DNA of 19,651 nt. Origin: Bacteroidota bacterium. Its GTDB lineage: Bacteria > Bacteroidota > Bacteroidia > Chitinophagales > Chitinophagaceae. The notes beneath the pieces were generated by a model. The model made no database searches. It was not told the DNA's origin and saw only the letters and a list, made by a program, of their open reading frames with translations. Position 1 is the first letter of the stretch; every line of letters begins with the position of its first letter. Of the stretch, positions 13,510 through 19,651 are shown one piece after another. Made by a program: the position numbers and the translations under genes. The stretch is from assembly GCA_023429985.1 (NCBI GenBank), contig JAEZCV010000210.1, positions 1 through 19,651 of the forward strand, read 5' to 3'.

Positions 13510-16500
13510 ATGAAAATTTTAGGTCTCGATTTAGGAACCAATTCAATAGGTTGGGCGATACGTGATACTACAGAGAATGGCAATCAAATAATCAATAAAG
13601 GTGTTTTGACTTTTGATAAAGGTGTGGGTGAAGGAAAATCTGGCGAATTTCCGTTGGTTCAAAAAAGAACGGAAAGTCGAGGGAAGAGACGAAATTATCA
13701 GGCAGAAAAATATAGAAAATGGGAATTGCTAAAAACATTGATTGAGGCAAAAATGTGCCCTTTAACTTTTAATGATTTAAATGATTGGCGTCATTACAAG
13801 AAAGGTGTTGGTAGAAAATATCCTCAATCACCGAAATTCATCGAGTGGCTACGGTTTGATTTTGATGGTGATGGCAAACCTGATTTTGAAAGATTAGGAA
13901 TATCTAAACATGAAAGCCTTTATATCTTCAGAATGCTAGCGTCCAAGGAAGACAATCAATTTAAAAATATATTTAAGAATGAACCTCAGATCTTAGGTAG
14001 AGTTTTATACCAATTGGTCCAAAGACGAGGATTTAGAGGTAGAGACGAAGAAGAATCTAAAACCATAATGAACGGAGGGGGCGAAAGTGGCGCAAAAGGT
14101 GTGAATGAAATTGAGCCATTTATTCGTGAATATGGCACTTTAGGTTCTGCTTTATATTATCTACAAAAAGAAAAAGGTGAACGCATCAGAAAACGATATA
14201 ATTTACGCAGTCATTATGAACAAGAACTGCAACATATATGTAAAATACACGGACTTGATAAAGAATTATATAAACGATTTTGGAAAGCAATTATATGGCA
14301 AAGGCCCTTGCGAAGTCAAAAAGGTTTAATAGGCAGGTGTACTTTTGAGCCGAATAAATCCCGCGCACAGCTTAGTCACCCTTTTTATGAAGAATACCGC
14401 GCTCTTGTATTTATAAATAATCTCAAAATTATTGTCCCTGATGGTTATACTTACGAAGAATATATACAGGAAAGAATTTATCCTCTTTTCATAAATTCAT
14501 TGCGCGACTTTAAGTTGAAGAAAATTTTGGATCGTTTAAGAAAGGATGGAGGAAGAATAGAATCAAAATTCAAAGAAAATACAAAAGTAATATCATGTAC
14601 CCTGCATTATGAATTCGAAAAGTTGTTTGGTCAAAATTGGAAGGATAATTATGGATGGTCGGAAGCATTAAATAATAAACCAAAAGTAATACCTTATTCT
14701 ATAGAAGACATCTGGCACGTCCTTGCAACATTTGACAGTAGTGAAAAATTGAAAGAATTTGCAATTAATAAATTGAACTTGGCATCCGAGGAAGCCGAAA
14801 GATTTTCTAAAATCCACCTGCAACAAGGCTTTGCAACCTTAAGTTTGGCTGTAATTAAGAAACTCATACCATACTTAAAAAAAGGATTTAAGTACAGTCA
14901 TGCAGTCTATTTAGGTAATATGCATAAAGTTTTAGGGGCGAAAATTTTAGATGATAAAATGTATACTCATCTATCTGAAATTTTCGATGGAATAGAATTT
15001 GAGATTAAACAAGAACGCACTGTTAATGAAGTTGTTTTTAGCCTCATCTCCGACCATCAAAATGCAACAATTCGATGGGGAATGGACCCTGTTTATCAGC
15101 TAGATAGCGATGATAAAAAGGACATAGAGAACAAGATCACGCTCATAATTGGCGCAATGTCCTGGAAGGAAAAATCAGAAAGGGAAAAATCCTTGATTTG
15201 GGAAGCGGTCTCCAATAAATATCAACATTATTTGCAACAGCACATCAACACACCACTCCATAATATATTTCCAAAGCAACAAAGATTACACGATAAAATA
15301 TTCAAGAACCTTCAAGATATATATGATTTACCTGATGAAGCAATCAGGAAACTTTGGCATCCTTCGGAACAAGAAGGTTACGCAGCAGCTCCTATAAAAA
15401 ATGGCATGAAAATTTTAGGTAACCCCCAACCTATAAGCCGAGGCTTTAAAAATCCTATGGCTTTAAAAACGTTACATATGCTTAAAAAATTGATTAACCA
15501 TTTGCTTGTCGAAGGCAAAATAGATGAAGATACAAGGATTGTCATTGAGATAGCAAGGGAATTGAATGATGGTAATAAACGAAAAGCCATTGAAAGATGG
15601 CAAAAAATCAGGGAAAAAGAAAATGAGGAGATATCAAAACGAATCGAGGAAACCATCAAACAGTTTAATCTAAGCATTGATCCTTACGATAAAGAAATTA
15701 TTGATAAATACAGATTATGGGTAGAACAAAGTGAGAGATGCATCTATACTGGTAAAACAATTAATGCTTCCGATTTGTTCAATGGTTCTCTTTACGATAT
15801 TGAGCATACTGTCCCTGCCAGTATGAGTTTTGATAATGAATTAAAAAATTTAACTCTTGCGGATGGTTTATACAATAAAACTATAAAAGGTAAAAAATTA
15901 CCTACAGAATTGCCAAATTATGATGAAGATGCAGTAATAAATGGGTCAACTTATACAGCAATTAAACCACGATTAAAATTTTTGAAAGATAAAGTCGAAG
16001 CTCTTGAAGATTTATTGGACGAATGGAAGAAGAAAACATCGGACACCAAAAACATAAAAGATGCGATCATTCAAAGAAGACATATAATTAAAATGGATTT
16101 AGATTACTGGAAAAGAAAATTAGAAACTTTCACAATACAAGAGTACAAAGTTGGTTGGCGAAACAGTCAACTGCGTGATACACAAGTGATTACGAAATAT
16201 GCTTTGCCATACTTAAAAACGGTCTTTAATAAGGTAGATGTTCAAAAAGGATCTGTAACTTCTGCATTCAGAGAAATATATAAAATTCAACCTCGAATGG
16301 AGAAGAAGTCAAGAGACAAACATAGTCATCATGCAATTGACGCAGCCGTGTTAACATTAATTCCGCCTTTTCAAATTAGAGATAAAATTTTACTCCGATA
16401 CAACGAAGAAAAAGACAAAAACCCTTTCAATACTTATCACGAATTGCCGCGGGATTGGAAAAACTTTTCAGCGAATTATATTCTTAACATGGAAGATGAA

Positions 16501-17532
16501 ATGCTTATCAACTTTCAACCTCAATTCCGAACATTAACAGAGACGTACAGGAATGTAAGAAAACGCGGGAAACAACAATATTTAAAACAAAAAGATTTAA
16601 ATGGTCAATGGCATTTTACATTGAATAATAATGGAAACAAAATTCCTTTGGTAGCTAAGGGGGATAGCATCCGGGGGCAACTACATAAAGAAAGCTTTTT
16701 TGGGGCGATTAAATTGAATGGTGAAAAAATACTCATAGAACGTTATCCTATTTCGGCATTTACGAAAATTGAGGATTGCAAAAACATTGTTGATAAAACT
16801 GTTAGCAATATTGTACAGGAAGTTTTAAAAGAAAGGATAGCAAATGGTTTAACTTTTGATAAAGCCAAACTTGAACCCATACGTTTTCCAAGTGGGAAGG
16901 CAATTATTAAAAAAGTCAGATGTAAAGTTGCGGCTGGTAGAGGTTTTTTGACACCAGAGAAGGCCCTGAAAATTAAAAGTGTGGATTTCCCTTCAAAATA
17001 TGATTATAAAAATTTCGTGTATGCTCAAAATAAGGAGAACACCCTTTGTTTATTTTATGAAGGGGAAATAGAAAACAAGATTTCTCGTTCGTTCAAAATA
17101 ATAGGATTATTTGAATTAGCCCAAACAAAAATAAAAAGAATTAAAGAGATTTACGATGAACCATTTTATAATTCAATGGAAGTTAAGAAAGGAAAAATTA
17201 ATGCAAATATTCCGCTTCGATTCATCATCCAAGTGGGTGCAAAAGTGATATTTTATAAAGAAAAAAGAGAAGAATTAGTTGAAATACCTGAAAAAGAATT
17301 ATTAAGGCGAGTATTTAGAGTATATAAGTTTAACGAAATGGGTTCACCCTATATTTATTTACAGAATCACTTAGAAGCCCGACCAAATGATCAACTTGGT
17401 GATGGAGATACAATATTTGATAATACTCGCTACCAGCATCGCCTGAAACTTAAAGCTGATAAGTTTACAGCGATAATTGAAGGCAAGGATTTTAATGTAT
17501 TTCCCGACGGAAGTATTTATTTTAATTATTAA
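13510..17532 (+). CDS. cas9: CRISPR-associated endonuclease Cas9 (type II-C)
   Basis: This 1340-aa protein is within the normal size of large Bacteroidota Cas9. The RuvC-I motif MKILGLDLGTNSIGWAI has catalytic D7. The Arg-rich bridge helix is at about 53-75 (RTESRGKRRNYQAEKYRK). RuvC-II (RIVIEIARELN) has E680. The HNH motif YDIEHTVPASMSFDN has D763, E765 and H766, with N789 in LYNKTIKGKK. RuvC-III (HSHHAIDAAVLTLIP) has H941 and D944. All nuclease residues are intact, so DNA cleavage guided by crRNA:tracrRNA is expected. Subtype II-C is supported by the absence of csn2 and cas4 near cas1-cas2 and by the repeat type. The start is the ATG giving the canonical N-terminus; AAAAAGGA abuts it. Codon use is AT-rich (sampled lines about 27-37% G+C), lower than cas1. 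A 497-bp gap with a decayed ORF separates it from cas1. The PAM cannot be read from this sequence. Confidence 0.98.
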   Translation: MKILGLDLGTNSIGWAIRDTTENGNQIINKGVLTFDKGVGEGKSGEFPLVQKRTESRGKRRNYQAEKYRKWELLKTLIEAKMCPLTFNDLNDWRHYKKGVGRKYPQSPKFIEWLRFDFDGDGKPDFERLGISKHESLYIFRMLASKEDNQFKNIFKNEPQILGRVLYQLVQRRGFRGRDEEESKTIMNGGGESGAKGVNEIEPFIREYGTLGSALYYLQKEKGERIRKRYNLRSHYEQELQHICKIHGLDKELYKRFWKAIIWQRPLRSQKGLIGRCTFEPNKSRAQLSHPFYEEYRALVFINNLKIIVPDGYTYEEYIQERIYPLFINSLRDFKLKKILDRLRKDGGRIESKFKENTKVISCTLHYEFEKLFGQNWKDNYGWSEALNNKPKVIPYSIEDIWHVLATFDSSEKLKEFAINKLNLASEEAERFSKIHLQQGFATLSLAVIKKLIPYLKKGFKYSHAVYLGNMHKVLGAKILDDKMYTHLSEIFDGIEFEIKQERTVNEVVFSLISDHQNATIRWGMDPVYQLDSDDKKDIENKITLIIGAMSWKEKSEREKSLIWEAVSNKYQHYLQQHINTPLHNIFPKQQRLHDKIFKNLQDIYDLPDEAIRKLWHPSEQEGYAAAPIKNGMKILGNPQPISRGFKNPMALKTLHMLKKLINHLLVEGKIDEDTRIVIEIARELNDGNKRKAIERWQKIREKENEEISKRIEETIKQFNLSIDPYDKEIIDKYRLWVEQSERCIYTGKTINASDLFNGSLYDIEHTVPASMSFDNELKNLTLADGLYNKTIKGKKLPTELPNYDEDAVINGSTYTAIKPRLKFLKDKVEALEDLLDEWKKKTSDTKNIKDAIIQRRHIIKMDLDYWKRKLETFTIQEYKVGWRNSQLRDTQVITKYALPYLKTVFNKVDVQKGSVTSAFREIYKIQPRMEKKSRDKHSHHAIDAAVLTLIPPFQIRDKILLRYNEEKDKNPFNTYHELPRDWKNFSANYILNMEDEMLINFQPQFRTLTETYRNVRKRGKQQYLKQKDLNGQWHFTLNNNGNKIPLVAKGDSIRGQLHKESFFGAIKLNGEKILIERYPISAFTKIEDCKNIVDKTVSNIVQEVLKERIANGLTFDKAKLEPIRFPSGKAIIKKVRCKVAAGRGFLTPEKALKIKSVDFPSKYDYKNFVYAQNKENTLCLFYEGEIENKISRSFKIIGLFELAQTKIKRIKEIYDEPFYNSMEVKKGKINANIPLRFIIQVGAKVIFYKEKREELVEIPEKELLRRVFRVYKFNEMGSPYIYLQNHLEARPNDQLGDGDTIFDNTRYQHRLKLKADKFTAIIEGKDFNVFPDGSIYFNY

Positions 17533-17702
17533 AAAATAGCACATAAAAATTAAATAGGAAAATTGAATGCCATCACACACTACTAAAGCATAAGCATAAT
17601 GTGTAGATAAATAATATATACTTAATAAATTTTCAACCTACATATAAGTATTTTATTTTTCAAGTAGGTATATGTAACACATGGCTGCCGTCGAGGAAGG
17701 CA

Positions 17703-17964
17703 ATGGATGAACTAGCATTTTAAAATGCCAGACAGTTTGATTCATTTACTGAAATATTAACCTTATGTCGAGTAATAAAAAAGCTTTCAAAAAATGATTC
17801 TTTCGAAGAAATTGAAAACGACAAATTGATTTTTAATGCTTCACAATCATCTGAGGAATTGCTGAAAAATCTTCAATATCTTTCTTTGATGGCTTTTGGA
17901 AATTAAAGATGAAAAGGAGCTGGTTGAAACTGACAGTAAAATCAAATTCAATAAACTTACATGA
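17703..17964 (+). pseudogene. Decayed small ORF between cas9 and cas1
   Basis: A protein-like frame starts at ATG 17703 (MDELAF), hits TAA at 17721, then continues as NARQFDSFTEILTLCRVIKK ... NLQYLSLMAFGN to a second TAA at 17904. A +1-type shift just before it picks up LEIKDEKELVETDSKIKF to TGA at 17962. The composition (charged, helical, no low complexity) looks coding, so I read it as a gene of about 85-95 residues broken by a nonsense mutation and a frameshift. I do not recognise the family. No good alternative start exists after the first stop. The alternative is chance AT-rich open sequence. Confidence 0.45.
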
Positions 17965-17979
17965 ATTGATTAAGAGGGC

Positions 17980-18010
17980 TTTGAAAAACAAAATATATAA
18001 ATTATCTTAT
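17980..18010 (+). promoter_or_regulatory. Candidate promoter of cas1-cas2
   Basis: TTTG at 17980-17983, 19 nt, then TATCTTAT at 18003-18010. It matches the -33 box and TAnnTT of the -7 box. The start would be about 18015-18018, leaving a short leader before the cas1 ATG at 18030. It implies that cas1-cas2 are transcribed separately from cas9. Confidence 0.5.
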
Positions 18011-18029
18011 ATGCCTGATTTATAGCTGT

Positions 18030-18929
18030 ATGGTCAAGCGTACCCTTTATTTTGGCAACCCGGCCTATCTCAAAACCAAAACAGAACAATTAATTATTGA
18101 AAGACCGGATGTTGATGAATGCAGATCCATACCCATTGAGGATATCGGCCTTCTGATCCTGGACCATATACAGATCACCATTACTGCGGGCTTAATTGCA
18201 AAACTGCTGGAGAATAATGTTGCCATTATTACCTGCAACAGCACCCACCACCCTACAGGCCTGATGCTGAACCTGGATGGCAACAGTTTGCAAAGCCAGA
18301 AATTCAAGGCACAACTGGAATCCTCTCAACCATTACGCAAGCAGCTCTGGCAACAAACCATTACAGCCAAGATCCTGAACCAGGCAGCATTACTGAAAAA
18401 AAACGGAAAAGAAGCGCATTACCTTCTAAACCTGGGCAAACAGGTGAACAGCGGAGACAGTGGCAATTGTGAAGCAAAAGCGGCTTCTTATTATTGGAAA
18501 AGGGTATTTAGCGGTATCCCGGAATTCAGGCGTGACCGGTTTGGGTTTCCCCCCAATAATCTGTTGAATTATGGCTATGCCATTTTAAGGGCCCTCATGG
18601 CAAGGAGCCTTGTAGGATCAGGATTGCTGCCCACTCTGGGCATCTTTCACAGGAATCAGTATAATGCCTATTGCCTGGCCGATGATATCATGGAGCCCTA
18701 CCGCCCATTTGTTGACATGATAGTGGGCAACCTTATAACCCAGAAAAAGGAGGCATTTGACTTAACACCCGCTATTAAAAAAGAATTATTAACCATACCG
18801 GCAATGGATGTGGTGATAGATAACCAGAAAAGTCCTTTGATGAATGCCATTCAAAGGACTACAGCGAGCCTTTCCAGGTGCTTTGAAGGTGAGATCAGGA
18901 AAATCCTCTACCCTTCGCTTGCAGGATAA
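18030..18929 (+). CDS. cas1: CRISPR-associated integrase Cas1 (type II)
   Basis: This 299-aa protein is typical for type II Cas1. It begins MVKRTLYFGNPAYL, the usual N-terminal beta strand. The metal-binding active site is complete: E148 in NCEAKAASYYW, H207 in GIFHRNQYNAYCLADD, and E222 (with D218/D219) in LADDIMEPYRPFVD. With Cas2 it integrates new spacers at the leader end of the array. It is 2 bp from cas2 and shares its promoter. Its base composition (about 43-45% G+C in sampled lines) resembles the host genes and is higher than in cas9. Confidence 0.97.
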   Translation: MVKRTLYFGNPAYLKTKTEQLIIERPDVDECRSIPIEDIGLLILDHIQITITAGLIAKLLENNVAIITCNSTHHPTGLMLNLDGNSLQSQKFKAQLESSQPLRKQLWQQTITAKILNQAALLKKNGKEAHYLLNLGKQVNSGDSGNCEAKAASYYWKRVFSGIPEFRRDRFGFPPNNLLNYGYAILRALMARSLVGSGLLPTLGIFHRNQYNAYCLADDIMEPYRPFVDMIVGNLITQKKEAFDLTPAIKKELLTIPAMDVVIDNQKSPLMNAIQRTTASLSRCFEGEIRKILYPSLAG

Positions 18930-18931
18930 TT

Positions 18932-19267
18932 ATGTACAGCCGCCTAAATGCATACCGAATTATGTGGGTATTAGTACTTTTCGATCTTCCTACCGAAACC
19001 AAAAAAGACAGGAAGAACTATGTAGTTTTCCGCAAATTAATTTTGAAGGACGGTTTTCAGATGTTCCAGTTCAGCATGTATATAAGACATTGCAGCAGCA
19101 GGGAAAATGCGGAAGTTCATGTAAAAAGAGTAAAGAAACTGCTGCCACCCAAAGGCCATATCGGGGTGATGTGCATTACCGACAAGCAGTTTGGTATGAT
19201 GGAAATCTTTAATGGCCGGGAGCAGGTAAATGCCCCTGAAACCAGTCAGCAGCTTGAATTATTTTAA
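18932..19267 (+). CDS. cas2: CRISPR-associated protein Cas2
   Basis: This 111-aa protein is normal for Cas2. The core begins MWVLVLFDLPTETKKDRKNY with the conserved Asp at D18 after a hydrophobic strand. It continues with the ferredoxin-like fold (GFQMFQFSMYIRHC, then HIGVMCITDKQFG) and ends in an ETSQQLELF-type tail. Cas2 forms the scaffold of the Cas1-Cas2 spacer-integration complex. The start at 18932 is kept because Bacteroidota II-C Cas2 proteins commonly carry a RxNAYRIMW N-terminus; an internal ATG at 18962 is the alternative. The stop overlaps the T-tract of the crRNA-strand terminator. Confidence 0.96.
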   Translation: MYSRLNAYRIMWVLVLFDLPTETKKDRKNYVVFRKLILKDGFQMFQFSMYIRHCSSRENAEVHVKRVKKLLPPKGHIGVMCITDKQFGMMEIFNGREQVNAPETSQQLELF

Positions 19268-19314
19268 AAACAGGATGAAAAAAATGGAAGCGGGCCACCA
19301 TTTTTTTCATCCTG
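19266..19314 (-). terminator. 17-bp perfect hairpin, minus-directed terminator between cas2 and array
   Basis: CAGGATGAAAAAAATGG (19271-19287) pairs perfectly with 19298-19314 across a 10-nt loop. On the minus strand the stem is followed by TTTTTAAAA (19270 downward), a proper T-tract; on the plus strand it is followed by AAAAAC. It therefore points against array transcripts running leftward and protects cas2 from antisense RNA. It may also protect the 3' end of the cas1-cas2 mRNA. Confidence 0.85.
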
Positions 19315-19358
19315 AAAAACTGCTTAATCCTTTACTGTAGCAACTTTCACCAAATTGC

Positions 19359-19651
19359 GATGTGAAAGAACTAAGCTAGTAAAAAGTTGAAAGCAAATCA
19401 CAACATTTGGAGAATCAGTTCGCTTCTCATGCTAGATGTGAAAGAACTAAGCTAGTAAAAAGTTGAAAGCAAATCACAACAACGCAAACGCTTGTCTTAT
19501 TTCGATGCCTGATGTGAAAGAACTAAGCTAGTAAAAAGTTGAAAGCAAATCACAACAGGAAAGGTAGGTGAGATGTCAACCTCAGAGATGTGAAAGAACT
19601 AAGCTAGTAAAAAGTTGAAAGCAAATCACAACCGTAGTTCACATTTTCCAT
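19359..19651 (-). CRISPR. Type II-C CRISPR array, 4 repeats seen, continues past the window
   Basis: Four identical 46-bp repeats lie at 19359-19404, 19435-19480, 19511-19556 and 19587-19632. They are separated by three spacers of exactly 30 bp (19405-19434, 19481-19510, 19557-19586); 19 bp of a fourth spacer end the window. On the crRNA (minus) strand the repeat starts GTTGTGATTTGCTTTCAAC and ends CTTTCACATC. The direction is set by the tracrRNA anti-repeat, which pairs with that 5' part. The repeat ends are imperfect inverted copies (GTTGTGA/TCACATC). No degenerate terminal repeat is seen at the cas side, so the leader end cannot be decided; it may lie beyond the right edge. No spacer matched anything I could see in this window. 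Confidence 0.98.
19599..19631 (-). promoter_or_regulatory. Promoter-like sequence inside each CRISPR repeat (one example)
   Basis: On the minus strand each repeat carries TTG at repeat positions 2-4 and TAGCTTAG at 27-34, 22 nt apart. This resembles the Bacteroidota promoter (five of six fixed bases in the -7 box, slightly long spacing). Initiation would fall at the end of the repeat, just before the spacer. Promoters inside repeats are known for type II-C arrays such as Neisseria; here it is inference. The same sequence occurs in all four repeats. Confidence 0.4.

Noticed and set aside
17641..17692. Inverted TACATATA / TATATGTA after cas9 as a terminator
   Set aside because: AT-only 8-bp arms with a long loop and no T-tract; weak in such AT-rich DNA.
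19359..19651. Plus-strand transcription of the CRISPR array
   Set aside because: The repeat ends are near-inverted and the plus strand also begins GATGTGA, but the anti-repeat, terminator direction and promoter-like boxes all point to the minus strand.

Overview
The window reads as a Bacteroidota chromosome, most likely a Chitinophagales/Chitinophagaceae-type bacterium. This rests on two secreted proteins with C-terminal type IX secretion (Por) tails, a TonB-dependent receptor with a carboxypeptidase-like N-terminal domain, a 2TM-domain protein, promoters of the Bacteroidota type (TTTG, about 20 nt, TAnnTTTG), and a type II-C CRISPR-Cas locus with long (46 bp) repeats starting GTTGTGATTTGCTTTC on the crRNA strand. 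The genus assignment is inference.

Layout. Positions 1-146 are a near-perfect 66-bp inverted repeat (real hairpin or fold-back artefact). 173-6093 hold two large divergent secreted proteins that share a Cys-containing N-terminal domain and a T9SS tail; one carries a glucose/sorbosone-dehydrogenase-type propeller. 6159-7253 is pdxA (vitamin B6 synthesis), preceded by a terminator hairpin that touches its start codon. 7254-7881 has no confident gene but holds octamer repeat arrays. 7882-9358 is a tightly coupled leftward operon: two paralogous membrane proteins and a winged-helix regulator. 9395-9685 carries two heptamer arrays in opposite orientation. 9680-10639 is a two-gene unit (secreted TPR-like protein, 2TM protein). 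10775-13018 is a TonB-dependent receptor with a clear promoter.

13388 to the right edge is a type II-C CRISPR-Cas system. A tracrRNA gene lies on the minus strand just upstream of cas9, with its own terminator and candidate promoter. Then come cas9 (1340 aa, all RuvC and HNH catalytic residues present), a decayed small ORF, cas1, cas2, a strong minus-directed terminator and an array of four identical 46-bp repeats with 30-bp spacers running off the window. The anti-repeat fixes crRNA transcription as minus-strand, toward cas2; the terminator between cas2 and the array fits this, and each repeat contains a promoter-like sequence. Cas1-Cas2 would acquire spacers, and Cas9 with tracrRNA:crRNA would cleave matching DNA.

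The least explained signal outside CRISPR is the set of intergenic octamer (GTTTAGNN) and heptamer (SAATGGT / ACYAYTC) arrays. They abut coding ends exactly, supply the TAG stop codon of three leftward genes, and sit directly against the start codon of a fourth.
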